Of a stretch of DNA of 64,000 nucleotides, positions 8,403-17,957 are shown one piece after another. The notes beneath the pieces were generated by a model. That model saw only the letters and a program-made list of their open reading frames with translations, had not been told where the DNA came from and did no database searches. This stretch comes from DAOUJI01 sp965197415 (lineage in GTDB: Bacteria; Chloroflexota; Dehalococcoidia; Lucifugimonadales; JAGWBF01). The stretch's first letter is position 1. Each line of letters starts with the position of its first letter. The position numbers and the translations under genes were made by a program. The stretch covers positions 2,046,001 through 2,110,000 of the forward strand of contig OZ240207.1 of the NCBI GenBank assembly GCA_965197415.1, given 5' to 3'.

Positions 8403-11011
8403 AGCTCAGCCTCCTCTCCCTCGTCTTCGGCGGCGCGGTCCTCGTCGGCGTACTCCGCCTCGCTCGCGGCGTCCGACGCTCCCCGGTCTCGCTTGCTCTT
8501 CTGCGTTCTGCGGTCCGCGTCCTCCTCGGCCTGCGGCTCTCCCGTCCCTCCCTGTTCGAGGTCCTCGACGCCCTTGCGGTAGTCGCCCACCTTCTTGTGG
8601 CCGTCTGCGTCGGCGTATTCGCCCTCGCGGTCGGAGACGGTGTAGGCGGACGTGGCCTCGCGAATGCGGTCGGCGGTGTCCGGGTCTCCGTCCTCCGGCT
8701 TGCGCACCATCATCGAGAAGGCGGGCATCCGCTCGGTGCCCACGGTGGCGCGGACGTAGCAGTGGTGGACGGGGAGCGAGGTGATGTCGTCCTCGGTCAC
8801 CCGCTCCTTGCCCAGCTCCCACACCAGGGTCCGGGCGTCGTTGCCCGCCACCTGGAAGACGGCGAGGCAACCCACGTTGGCGAGAACGGTGTCCCGCATG
8901 GTTCGGGAGAGGTCGTCCAGCTTGGCGAGGCTCTGGGTGGCGAGGATGAAGGAGGCGCCGAACTTGCCCAGCTCGGACAACATGCTCTCGTAGTCCACGC
9001 CGGGCATGGACTGCATCTCGTCCACCACCACCAGCGCGCCCCGCCGCCTGCTCAGGGGCAGGCTTCCCTGCTCCCGGATCACGGCGTCCACGAGGTTCAG
9101 GAGGGACGCGCCCACCAGGGCGGCCACGTCCCTGCCGACGGTCCCCTGCGACGTCGATACCAGCAGGACTCCGCCGTCGTGGATGATCCGGCGCAGGTCG
9201 ATGGTGGAGCGGCGCTGGCCCAGGATGGCCCGCGCCCGCTTCGACGAAGCGTAGTAGGAGAGGCGGGTCTGGACGGGGGCCAGGGAGTCGGCCTTGTAGT
9301 CGCGGCTCCAGCCGGTGAAGGTGCTGCCCCACCACTCCAGGAGGTAGGGGTCGGAGACCTTCTTGAGCACGTCCTTGCGGAAGGGCTCGTTGGACAGGAG
9401 CTTGAGCCCGTCGAGGATGGTGAACTGGGCCTCCGCCTCCATCTGCTCGTTGGCTTCATGCAGCGTCTTGACGGTCTGTTCGAGGATGGACTGCATCCTC
9501 GGCCCCCACTGCTCCCACAGGCCCTTCGCCACGCGCACCACCGAGTCGGCGGTGCGGTCGCGGTCGGCGAAGATGCGGGTGTCCAGCAGGTTGATGCCGG
9601 GGGAGCGGGTCTCGTCGGAGAGGTCGATGAGGCGCACCCGGCCCGCGAGGGAGTCGGGGACGTGTTCGAGGATGCCCGCCACCAGGTCGGTGTGGGGGTC
9701 TATGACCACGATGGCGTCTCCGTCCCTGCCCGCCGCCTTCTCCTGCATCTTGTGCGTGACGAGGTGGTGCATCAGGGTGGACTTGCCCATGCGGGTGCGG
9801 GCGACGTAGAGGTGGTGACGGCGCAGCAGGTCTGCGGGAAAGCGGATCTCCCTCCTGGCGCCCGCGGTGGTGTCTCCCACCAGCGCGCCGCCCCTGGTTC
9901 CCTTCGCCGACGGGCTGAGCGCCCTGGCGCCGGACCGCTCCACCAGGGGCGTCTCGTCCCCCGCTCCGGGCGGGTGCCACAGCGAGGCGATCTCCCGGAC
10001 TCCCAGGACGCTGCGCCCCCCGAACAGGCCGGGTCCTGGGGGGTGCAGGTTCTCCGGGTCGGGCGCGACGGGCCGGACCTTGCCGACCTTGAAGCGCGCC
10101 CCTGCGGGGTTGTCGTAGTGGCGGTAGGCGGCGGCCACGGGGCCGAGAAGCTCCCCGGCCCGCTGCGGCCCCGTGCGGGAGGGCACTATCGCCGTGACCT
10201 GGAGCTCGGCGTCGAAGGCGATGCGTGACACCTTCTCCTGTATCAGGATCGGGTCTTCGACTCGACTCCGCGCTCGCTTCCACCGCCACCACGCCCAGCC
10301 GCCTGCCGCCAGCCCCAGGGCCGTTCCCGCGCCCAACAGCACGGCCTTCCATATCTCCCCGTCCTGCACCCACAGGTAGCCCTTGAGGGCGGCCAGAGCG
10401 CCGATGCCCAGCACGGCCATCGTGATGCCGTCCATCTGCAACGGCTTGGTCTGGAATGTGTAGGCGGGCTCCCTCGGCTCCATGCCGGGCCGCTTGTGGG
10501 CCTTGTCCATGTGGGCCTGGGACCAGTCGGGGCCGAGGGAGCGCAGCAACAGACGGGCCACCACCCGCTCCCCCTCGTAGAGGGCGGACAGAGCGCCCAT
10601 GAGGGCTATCAGAGGGTCGGAGCCGGGGTCGAGCAGGTCGTCGTCCCTGAAGGTCCTGAGGGGGACGTACTCGGGGCCGTCCGCCCGCAGGGTCATGCTC
10701 CACGCCTGTTCCTTCTCGCCCACGCGCAGGGGGTCGTCCTCCGGGTCAACCGTCTGGATGCGGGCCTGGGGGTAGTGGGCGGAGAGCTGGCCCCGCACCA
10801 CCCGGTCGTCCAGGCAGCGGGCCATGAGGGTCACGCCGTCCATGTCCCCGGCAAGCTCCAGGGAGAAGGGTTCGGGGACGGCGATGGACTGGAGGAGGTT
10901 CTCCACTCCCAGGAGCGTGCGCTCCCCGGCTCTCGGCGGCGTCACCGCAAGAAGCACGGGGCCTTTCTCGTCGTCGTTTCCGAAAAGCAGGTTCTTCGTG
11001 TTCAGCTTCAT
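8399..11011 (-). CDS. Type IV secretion coupling ATPase (VirD4/TraD-like)
   Basis: An 870-residue protein starting at ATG 11009-11011 (MKLNTKNLLFG), with GAAAGGA upstream. Two hydrophobic helices near 205-255 (ITMAVLGIGALAALKGYL and AVLLGAGTALGLAAGGWAWW) anchor it in the membrane. The motor domain starts near residue 395: HHLYVARTRMGKSTLMHHL is the Walker A region with Ala replacing the usual first Gly, and VVIDPHTDLV and GALVVVDEMQ (about 657, Walker B) follow. FILATQSLAKLDD is the sensor-like segment. The C-terminal 100 residues are very acidic and probably contact other components. In conjugation such ATPases bring DNA to the channel. It is encoded directly after the VirB4-like gene and overlaps the replication-relaxation gene. 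Compared with canonical VirD4 it is long, because of a 200-residue N-terminal domain of unknown role. Confidence 0.85.
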   Translation of the reverse strand: MKLNTKNLLFGNDDEKGPVLLAVTPPRAGERTLLGVENLLQSIAVPEPFSLELAGDMDGVTLMARCLDDRVVRGQLSAHYPQARIQTVDPEDDPLRVGEKEQAWSMTLRADGPEYVPLRTFRDDDLLDPGSDPLIALMGALSALYEGERVVARLLLRSLGPDWSQAHMDKAHKRPGMEPREPAYTFQTKPLQMDGITMAVLGIGALAALKGYLWVQDGEIWKAVLLGAGTALGLAAGGWAWWRWKRARSRVEDPILIQEKVSRIAFDAELQVTAIVPSRTGPQRAGELLGPVAAAYRHYDNPAGARFKVGKVRPVAPDPENLHPPGPGLFGGRSVLGVREIASLWHPPGAGDETPLVERSGARALSPSAKGTRGGALVGDTTAGARREIRFPADLLRRHHLYVARTRMGKSTLMHHLVTHKMQEKAAGRDGDAIVVIDPHTDLVAGILEHVPDSLAGRVRLIDLSDETRSPGINLLDTRIFADRDRTADSVVRVAKGLWEQWGPRMQSILEQTVKTLHEANEQMEAEAQFTILDGLKLLSNEPFRKDVLKKVSDPYLLEWWGSTFTGWSRDYKADSLAPVQTRLSYYASSKRARAILGQRRSTIDLRRIIHDGGVLLVSTSQGTVGRDVAALVGASLLNLVDAVIREQGSLPLSRRRGALVVVDEMQSMPGVDYESMLSELGKFGASFILATQSLAKLDDLSRTMRDTVLANVGCLAVFQVAGNDARTLVWELGKERVTEDDITSLPVHHCYVRATVGTERMPAFSMMVRKPEDGDPDTADRIREATSAYTVSDREGEYADADGHKKVGDYRKGVEDLEQGGTGEPQAEEDADRRTQKSKRDRGASDAASEAEYADEDRAAEDEGEEAEL

Positions 11012-11028
11012 GGGTGCTATTCCTTTCT

Positions 11029-13345
11029 CTAATGGCGTCCGGGCGTCCACTCGATTACCGCCGTCTCCTCCGGCGTGGCCTCGATGCGCACGGGGAATCG
11101 GTTGCCTCGTGCCAGCAACAGCCCGTCTCCACGCGGACACGATAGGAGCCAGCGTTGGAGGTCCTGGGGAAGGTCGAAGGCGTCTCCCACCGTGCTTATC
11201 GCCGCCGCGTCCTGCTGGAGGAGGAGCTTGAAGGCGGCGTTCTGGAGCAGGGCGCGACCGGAGTGGCCGGTGATGGTTCTCGACGTGTCCTCGGAGAGGA
11301 GGTCCTGGACGTCCTGGGTGATGAACTGCAACCCCAGCCGGTGCTTCCTCGCCCGCTTCGCCATGCTGACCATGAAGGCCGCGCCTTCGGGGTGCTGCAT
11401 GATCGACCACACCTCGTCCACCACCAGCAGCCTCGGCTTGGGGTCCTGGGCCGCCGCCGCCCACACCGTCTCGGTGCAGACCATCGCGGCGGCGGGGCGA
11501 AGCTCCGGTTCGAGGAGGCGGAGGTCGAAGACGGTGACCAGGGCCTCGTTGCCCAGCAGGTCATCGCCTTCGTCGGATAGCAGGTGTCTGAGGCTGCCGG
11601 TGGCGAAGGGCCGGAGCAGCCTTGCGAGAGCGGGGTCTCCCGCCTCGTCTTCTTGCAAATATGCGTAGAAGTCTCGGAAGCCGGTGCGCTCGCGGGTCTG
11701 GGCGTAGTAGCCCGCCAGGGCGTGGTCGAGGGAGGCCCGTCGCTCCGCGCCGAGGCTCTCCCCCACCATCACCTCGATGAGGCGTCTCAGGCTGCCGATG
11801 CGCTGGAGCAGCTCCTCGGAGTCGCCCCTGTCGATGACGAAGGGGTTCATGCCCTCGCCCGGCACGCCGGGGCTGAGAACGCGCCCGCCCGCTGCGCGGG
11901 CCATGTCCGCGTACTCGCCCTCGGGGTCGATGACGTAGGCGGTGATGCCTCTCGTCAATCCCCTGAGCACTCCCAGCTTGGTGGCGAAGGATTTTCCTGA
12001 GCCGGAGCGGGCCAACACAGCCGTATTCGCGTTGAGGTGCGTTCCGTCCCAGGGGTCGTAGACCACCGGGGAGCAGGCCCGCATGTCGATGCCGTAGAGG
12101 GTCCCGGAGCGGGTGTCCAGGTCCGGGGGTGAGAAGGGGAAGAGACGGGCGATGCTGGAGGTGTCCAGGCTGCGCCACTCGGCCACGGCGTTCAGGGCCA
12201 GGGGCAGGGTCGATAAGCAGACCTTCCCTCTGCCGGAAGGCGAGGTTGTCGAGCTTGCCGAGCGTCGCGCCGAAGTGGGCCTTGGCCCGCTGGGTCATCT
12301 CCTTCAGCGACGCCTCGTCCTTCGCGTGAAGGGTCACGGAGAGGGACGCATGAAAGAGCCTCTCCCGTCCCCGCTGCACCTCGTCGCGCAGCCGGGTGAT
12401 GTCCTCCAGGGCGATCTCCGCCTCGGGGGACATGGTGCGCCCGCGCTTGAAGGAGAGGGACTGCGCCGACTCGAAGCGCACCTTCTGCCACTCAAGCGTC
12501 CTGGCCGCCTGCTCCGCCGGTATCGGGCCGACGTGGACGGCCAGGTCCATCGGAGCTCCCGCCGCCATGAGTCCTTGCAGGAAGCCGGGGGCCAGCGACC
12601 GGGGCCACTTGCCCAGGTGAAGGGAGCGGACCAGCCGGTCTCCGACGCGCATGTCGCGGCGTCCTATCTCCACCTCGACGGGCGTCTCCTCGTCGAACTC
12701 GGAGGGTGAGCCGCCGAGAGTTGCGGCCACCAGGAACATGCGGAGCTGCCTGCCCTTCAGCAGGTGGACGGAAAGCCCGGCTCTTGCAAGCAGGCCGCGC
12801 AGGTCGTCGATGCGGGCCGCCTCGCACACGGCGTAGAAGCGCCGGTCGAGGATGCCGTCCCTTGCCTCAAGGTCGGTGAGCAGTCGCCCAAGGGACTCGG
12901 CGGCCGCCCTCGTCTGCGGGGGAAGGTCCTCCGGCTGGGCCTCCTTCAGCTTCTCCCGCATCCCTGCCAGACGTGGCGGGTGCTGCCTGATGAGCAGTTG
13001 GGCGGGGAAGTCCAGGGCGTTGAGCGCCCCGGCGAATGCCCCCAGCTTCGGCTCGTCGATCTCCAGGCCCATCACCTCGCACACGCCGAGCTTCACCCCG
13101 TCCAGGCGGACGGGACCGTCGTCGTCCAGGTGGGACAGCATGAAGAACAGGGGCAGCTCGGGCGGGAGCTTGGGTTCGGCAGGGTTGACCTCCCCTGCGG
13201 CCGTCTCCTGGGGAGCGTCGGCCTCCTCTGGCGTCGGCCTGGGGGCTTTCTGCTGCCCTTCACCCAGCTCGCCTTGCAAGGCGTCGGCCTCCTGTGACGG
13301 CACCTGCGCTCCTCGTCTCGTCAGTCGTCGAATAAGCTCTTTCAA
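11029..13345 (-). pseudogene. VirB4-type conjugation ATPase interrupted by one frameshift
   Basis: Two overlapping frames together encode one VirB4-like protein of about 770 residues. The first starts at TTG 13345 (RBS AGAGGAGA) and carries the N-terminal domain with SFKRGRTMSPEAEIALEDI. It stays sensible to REGLL near 12217, then drops out of frame. The second frame resumes at once with STLPLALNAVAEWRSLDTSS and holds the motor: ARSGSGKS (Walker A), DPEGEYADMA, RLLVVDEVWS (Walker B) and QFITQDVQDLL. REGLL-STLPLA is what intact VirB4 proteins show, so one extra base sits near 12211-12217. VirB4 powers pilus and channel assembly, so a real frameshift would stop conjugation. A sequencing error is equally possible, because several neighbouring genes show the same kind of defect and the downstream half shows no other decay. 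Confidence 0.8.
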
Positions 13346-13364
13346 CAGGGTGTTCTCCTCTGCT

Positions 13365-13682
13365 CTATGGGGTTGGAAAGGATGGGATGACGCCGTGGCT
13401 CAGCAGGGCGGCGACGCCCTTGGCCGACAGCACCAGCACCAGGCCGACGACCGCCATGACGACGGCGGTCTTGGCCCTGCCCCCGCCGCGCTCCTCGCCG
13501 CCCTCGGCCATCAGGATGAAACCGGCCCAGACGATGGCGAAGAAGCACAGGCCGGAGCCGGCGTAGGCCATCGCCGTGAGCACGCGGTCGAAGGCGTGAA
13601 GCATTGCTTCCTTCTCCGGCGCGGCCCCCATGAAGACGAGGGCCGCGCCGGTGAGCGGCAGCAGGGCCGTCGCCCGCCTCAC
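13365..13682 (-). CDS. Small membrane protein of the conjugation operon (pilin-like topology)
   Basis: About 105 residues with three hydrophobic segments: ATALLPLTGAALVFMGA, MAYAGSGLCFFAIVWAGFILM and AVVMAVVGLVLVLSAKGVAALL. The GSGLCFFAIVWAGFILMAEGGEERGGGRAKTAVVMAVVGLVLVL pattern (two helices around a charged loop) is like TrbC/VirB2 pilins and the gene at 15421-15723. I take GTG 13680-13682 as start because it overlaps the stop of the upstream gene (GTGA) and has GGGAG in front; ATG 13695-13697 is an alternative. It lies just before the VirB4 gene. It could be a second pilin subunit or a VirB3-like scaffold; the choice cannot be made here. Confidence 0.62.
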   Translation of the reverse strand: MRRATALLPLTGAALVFMGAAPEKEAMLHAFDRVLTAMAYAGSGLCFFAIVWAGFILMAEGGEERGGGRAKTAVVMAVVGLVLVLSAKGVAALLSHGVIPSFPTP

Positions 13683-15395
13683 CAGGGCCACTCCCATCCC
13701 AGCAGGTCGAACCAGCCGCGCAGCCCGTCCGCTGGCTCCTGCTCTGCGGGCGGGTCCTCCGGCTCGGGCTCCGGCAGGACCAGGACGGCGAAGGGGTCGT
13801 CGGATCCGACTGCGGACGCCAGGCTCAGCGTTTCGCTCCTCGCCTCCGGTGACGGGCGACCGCTCCACCGTCTCGGCCTTGACGTGCTCCTTGTGCAGGA
13901 CGTCCACCGTCACCTCCTTGGCGATGGTGGCGCTGGGGACGTAGGCGTAGGCCGTCGCGGTGGCGGACGCCGTGGCGCCGTCCTCGCAGGCGGCCGTCGC
14001 CGTCTGGCTGTCGGAGTCGCTGTCCCCCGGGCGATGGAGGTGCACGGTCCTGGTGACCTGCTCCGTCCGCTCCGGGTGGTGGGTGAGCACGGTCAGCGGG
14101 GGGATGGGGATGCGGAGGCTCGCCTCAAGGATCACGTCCACGCTCACGGCGTGAAGGTCTGCGCCGTCCCCTACGGGCAGCGTGAACCGCGTCTCTCCGT
14201 CGGGGACGAAGGGGACGCTCTCTGCGACGCTCCCGTGGCAGCGGAGACCGATCCCCGTGATTGCCGTCACCCCGGCGTCCATGAGCGCGGTCTGGGTGAC
14301 GCTCTCGTATCCGGCCACCGTCTGAAGCTCGACCGGGTGCTCGATGCTCGTCACGCACTCGGACTCGACGACTCCGCTGACCGCTCCGGGCGTCCAGCCC
14401 AGGGAGGTCACGCGAAGGTCGCACAGCTCCCCCTCGACTTCGGGCAGCGGGTACGGGATATTCTCGTGCTCGACCGTGAGCGCCCCCGCCTGCCCCAGGG
14501 TGTCCTCCCACGAGACGGTGAAGGACGGCGCGGGTCCGTTCAGGGGGAGCGAGTAGTCGATGCGCTCCCCCTCGACCAGCGTCGCCGAGCCCCAGAACCG
14601 CAGCCACGCGCCCTCCGGCCCGCCGAATGCCCGGACGCGGATATCCAGTTTCGTGGCGGCCCGAAGGGTGACGGCGGCGCGGTCGCCGGAGACGGTGAGC
14701 CCCTCGATGAATAACCGCCGCCCCTCCACCGGGTCGGTCAGCTCAAAGTCGATCTCGTCCCGCCAGGGCTCGTGGTCGTCGGCCAGCGCCGCCTGGGGGA
14801 CGGCCACGACAGCGGCCATCAGGACGGCCAGGGCCACGACCGGAATCCAGCCCATGCGGGGCTTCCTGCGTCTGCTCTGCAAGGTCTCGGCCCGGTGGTC
14901 GTGACGCTGGCCCCTCCCTCCGTCCTTCCCCCTGCGCTTGCCGAACCAGCGCATTCGCCCGTTGCGGCGCTCTTTGTTCTTGCGGGTCTTCCCCTTCTTG
15001 CGCAGCCTTCCCAACCCGCGCCCGACGCGCTTCGCCATCAGGCTCAGCGGGCCGGGGCCGCTCTTCACCGGCTGCGCCGGCGCGGGCGGCTCGGCTCTCA
15101 CCAGCTGGGACACCGGCCCGGCGTAGACCCGCGCCCCCAGCCGGTACTTCAGCAGGTCGGCGGCCACCAGGGGCAGCCGCCGACCGCCTATCTTCCCCAC
15201 GACCATGGCGATGCCGACCAGTCCGAAGAGGACGGCAATCCCCATGCGCACCTCGGACGGGCCGACCGGGGCGTAGCGGTATGCGCCGTATGAGATGGCG
15301 CACACCGCAACTACCGCCACGACCTGCGGGAAGGTGAACCCCAGCAGCACCCGGTCCTCGGCCTGGACGTGAGTCGGTACCTCGTGTTCTCTCAT
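13679..15395 (-). pseudogene. PrgI-like membrane protein fused to a large extracytoplasmic domain, one frameshift near the end
   Basis: It starts at ATG 15393-15395 (MREHEVPTHVQAEDRVLLG) behind GAAGGAGAA. Residues 1-85 match the PrgI/VirB3-type layout: GFTFPQVVAVVAVCAISYGAY and MGIAVLFGLVGIAMVVG helices, then a short LLKYRLGARVY. A very basic linker follows. A third helix (GWIPVVALAVLMAAVVAVPQAALADD) looks like a signal-anchor, and about 330 residues of beta-rich sequence come after it. Near 13843 the frame breaks. One base less restores SETLSLASAVGSDDPFAVLVLPEPEPEDPP and a natural acidic end WEWPW at TGA 13679-13681, overlapping the next start. Without the correction the frame reads through Arg/Pro-rich nonsense into the next gene. 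I infer one intact gene of about 570 codons with either a sequencing indel or a late truncating mutation. Confidence 0.68.
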
Positions 15396-15420
15396 CTCTC
15401 GTTCTCCTTCCTCACGCGGC

Positions 15421-15723
15421 CTATCCGCCATCGCCGCTTTCGGCTTCCGGCGCTTCCGGCTCGGGCAGTACGTTGTCAATGTCGATTCCGGGGTCCACGA
15501 CCGCGTTCATCACCAGCTCCACGACGCCGTAGGCGACCAGGGCCAGGACGATGCCCGCGAGGGCGGTCATCATTGCGCTCTTGCCGCGCTCCATCTGGTG
15601 GGGCGCTCCGCTGGCCGTCAGGTACAGGTATGCGCCGTAGATGAAGAAGCCCACGCCTATCGCTCCCACGACGCCCAGCAGGATGCCCACCAGGTTCGAG
15701 ATGGTCTGCGTCAGTTGTTCCAT
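15421..15723 (-). CDS. VirB2/TrbC-like pilin protein
   Basis: A 100-residue protein starting at ATG 15721-15723 (MEQLTQTISNLV), preceded by GAGAGGAGC. Two transmembrane helices (LVGILLGVVGAIGVGFFIYGAYLYL and AMMTALAGIVLALVAYGVVELVM) flank a short charged loop (TASGAPHQMERGKS), and an acidic tail follows. This is the topology of conjugative pilins and TrbC-like proteins, which polymerise into the extracellular filament. No long signal peptide is present, as in many Gram-positive-type systems. It lies between the VirB6-like and PrgI-like genes, the usual order for these operons. Confidence 0.7.
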   Translation of the reverse strand: MEQLTQTISNLVGILLGVVGAIGVGFFIYGAYLYLTASGAPHQMERGKSAMMTALAGIVLALVAYGVVELVMNAVVDPGIDIDNVLPEPEAPEAESGDGG

Positions 15724-15890
15724 TCCTGTTGCTCCTCTCTTGCGCCGGGCGGGTCTCCCCACCCGGCGTTCATCGCTCCGTCTTTTCTCCTCGGTGACTC
15801 CCCGTTAGCTGCACATCGCTGATCCTCCGTCGTGTCATTCGCTCGGCGCGGGTCTCGTCCGCGCCGTTGCGTTGTTGTCGTGTTTGGGGG

Positions 15891-16868
15891 CTACTCGCCG
15901 CTGCTTCTGGGCGCTCCGCCGCCGTCCGCGCCTCCGCCCGATGGGGTCGCCATCGACGCCGCCGAGCTGAGGCCGGAGGCTGCCGCCGACACCCCCGCGC
16001 TGGCCGCAATCGCTCCGACGGCCATGCCTCCCGGCCCTCCCACCGCGCCGCTCATCAGCCCGATGGTCTTCGCCGAGCGCACCATCGAAGCGGGCAGGTT
16101 CATGCCGAAATAGAGCATCGAGAGCCAGGAGTCGAAGGTCCCGGAGTTGCCCAACATGCTCGGAACCCGGGTCGCCATGTAGACGAAGGCCAGGGACATC
16201 AAGAGCTTCCAGATCAGGTCCTGCACCGGCTCGAAGGCGGCGACCGACGCGAACTCGTTGAGGAAGCCGATTCCCAGGGCCAGGGCGATGAGCTGCATGG
16301 CCTGCTGGAACACCGTCGTCATGAACAGGCGCAGCCAGTGGCGGCCCCAGCCCGCCGTGTGGGGCAGAATCCACAGCCCCAACGCGATGGGGGCCAGGGC
16401 GAGAAGGATGTCGATGAGGGCCAGGCGCAGCACCATCTGCACGATGACGTAGAGGACGAAGAAGCCGTAGACCAGGTAGAGCAGGGCAAGCAGCTGCGCC
16501 ATGCCCACGCTCCCGGCCTGGACGGCTGTGAGGAAGGTGTCGAGGGGAGCCCTGAGCAGGTCTCCGGGGGTGACGTTCAGGGAGACGGCTATGAAGCCGG
16601 ACACGGCGTCGGCCACGTCGAGGACCAGGGCGCACCACCACAGGGAAGACGCGGCGGCGACGAGGCCGAGCACGAGCCGGGGCACCATCTCCCGCCAGCC
16701 CGTCTGCTGGCGGCCCAGGTGCTCGGACACGATGAGGCTCAGGCCCATCCAGCCGAGGATGACCACCAGGGCGCCGGAGGTGATTGCCCAGACGACCATC
16801 CAGGCGTGGCGCACCAGGTCGTGGGCGTAGGTGAGGTCGGGAGGGGTGCCGGTGAGGATGTCGCTCAT
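15891..16868 (-). CDS. VirB6/TrbL-like polytopic channel protein
   Basis: A 325-residue protein starting at ATG 16866-16868 (MSDILTGTPPDLTY). About seven hydrophobic segments are visible: MVVWAITSGALVVILGWMGLSLIV, LVLGLVAAASSLWWCALVL, MAQLLALLYLVYGFFVLYVIVQMVL, LIDILLALAPIALGLWIL, QQAMQLIALALGIGF, LIWKLLMSLAFVYMA and SGAVGGPGGMAVGAI. The C-terminus is Gly/Ala/Ser-rich. The core with LALIDILLALAPIALGLWILPHTAGWGRHW is characteristic of the TrbL/VirB6 family, which forms part of the inner-membrane channel of type IV secretion systems. It starts three bases after the stop of the upstream secreted-protein gene and is clearly cotranscribed. Confidence 0.8.
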   Translation of the reverse strand: MSDILTGTPPDLTYAHDLVRHAWMVVWAITSGALVVILGWMGLSLIVSEHLGRQQTGWREMVPRLVLGLVAAASSLWWCALVLDVADAVSGFIAVSLNVTPGDLLRAPLDTFLTAVQAGSVGMAQLLALLYLVYGFFVLYVIVQMVLRLALIDILLALAPIALGLWILPHTAGWGRHWLRLFMTTVFQQAMQLIALALGIGFLNEFASVAAFEPVQDLIWKLLMSLAFVYMATRVPSMLGNSGTFDSWLSMLYFGMNLPASMVRSAKTIGLMSGAVGGPGGMAVGAIAASAGVSAAASGLSSAASMATPSGGGADGGGAPRSSGE

Positions 16869-16871
16869 CGG

Positions 16872-17545
16872 CTACCCGCCCCCGCAGTTGTCGGCGTCCT
16901 CGCCGGACGCTCTTTCAACCACGCCGCAGAGGGTCCCGTGGACTCCCTCGATCACCCAGCCGGCGAAGGCCCTCGCCCACCGCGCCGGGTTGAGGGCGCT
17001 CAGAATCTTGTCCCAGATGCGTCCCGGCTCGTGGATGGGGACGACGGCGTAGAACTCGCCTCGCCTGCCGTCCTCGGCGACGGCCAGCATCACCAGCAGG
17101 TACGCCCTGTCGCGGTCGAGGTCGGGGCTGCTCGTCCAGGTCGGGGTACTCCCATGAGTACTCCCAGCCGTCGCTCGCTCTTCTTCTCCCCGCCCTTGAC
17201 CCGGTACATGGCGCTTATCCAGTCGCCGGTGTCGGCGTCCCGGACGGCGTAGAAGAGGTCGGCGATCTTCCGGTCGAAGACGGGGCGGGCGACGAACTCG
17301 CCGCCGCCCTTGCGCTCCACGAACTCCCGGTCGGCGTTGACGAGGGTCAGCTCGTTACCGGGCGGGGCCTGGGCCAGGGCGATGTTGCTTGCCGGGATTG
17401 CCAGAAGCGCCGCCAATAGCAGCGCGGAAACCAGGGGAAGAGCCGCCTTAACGACCGGAGTTTCGATTTCAGCGCCACGTTGTCCACCTCTCTTCGCTTT
17501 CGTGCGGCCCACCGGTTGGAGGCCGTCGCAGGAGAGTGTGAACAA
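16872..17545 (-). pseudogene. Secreted protein at the head of the conjugation operon, broken by two frameshifts
   Basis: Two reading frames on this strand belong to one gene. The first carries a signal peptide (ALPLVSALLLAALLAIPASNIALAQA) and then ELTLVNADREFVERKGGGEFVARPVF and YRVKGGEKK. Near 17165 the sense moves to SDGWEYSWEYPDLDEQP, and near 17120 to DLDRDRAYLLVMLAVAEDGRRGEFYAVVPIHEPG, which runs to the stop at 16872. Each step fits one extra base. Joined, the product is about 220 residues with Cys in the last part. I do not recognise a family; the position suggests a surface or channel-associated component of the secretion system. The true start is uncertain: GTG 17476-17478 has a good AGAGAGG site but would need a third frame change. 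Confidence 0.6.
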
Positions 17546-17570
17546 CCGAAAAAGGGTTAGAAACTACCCA

Positions 17571-17598
17571 TAAGGTGCATCAACAGTAATGCACCTTA
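17571..17598. promoter_or_regulatory. Perfect 10-bp inverted repeat between divergent operons
   Basis: TAAGGTGCAT and ATGCACCTTA are exact reverse complements separated by the 8 bases CAACAGTA. The site lies between the first gene of the minus-strand conjugation operon and the plus-strand regulator. It could be an operator for a dimeric repressor, for example the coiled-coil protein encoded at 17958, or a nick-region hairpin of an origin of transfer. It is too long and symmetric to dismiss as chance, but no direct evidence distinguishes these options. Confidence 0.5.
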
Positions 17599-17957
17599 CG
17601 AGGTCATTGGAAAACGCCTCCATCTATGCAGTAATGGGGCTGTACAGGAAATTGAGTTTCGGAGGAAATCGAATAGCGGGTCGTGGCAAAGCTGAAATGG
17701 GCATAAATCACCCCCTACAGGACGTGAACAGCGAGCACTTTGTTGAAAGAGTGCGTTCAGGTCATCCGGCTCAAAACCCGCTCGACGGTGGGGGGCACGC
17801 ATCACGGGAAAGGGCGGGTGGAGCGGAAAACGGGGCGCAAAACCCCGGCGACGTGGGGGTGCATGACGTCCGTGGACAACCGAAGTCAACGCCGGGCCAA
17901 AGCTGGGCCGTAGCTGGGGCGAAGTCGAAACGAGGTTCTGAGAAGGAGGAAATTGCC

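Noticed and set aside
11012..11464. N-terminal extension of the coupling ATPase upstream of 11011
   Set aside because: It overlaps the VirB4 motor coding sequence in another frame and reads as Arg/Gly/Pro-rich nonsense; the start at 11011 has a good RBS.
12205..12220. Programmed ribosomal frameshift in VirB4
   Set aside because: No slippery heptamer or downstream pseudoknot is evident, and other genes nearby show similar one-base breaks.
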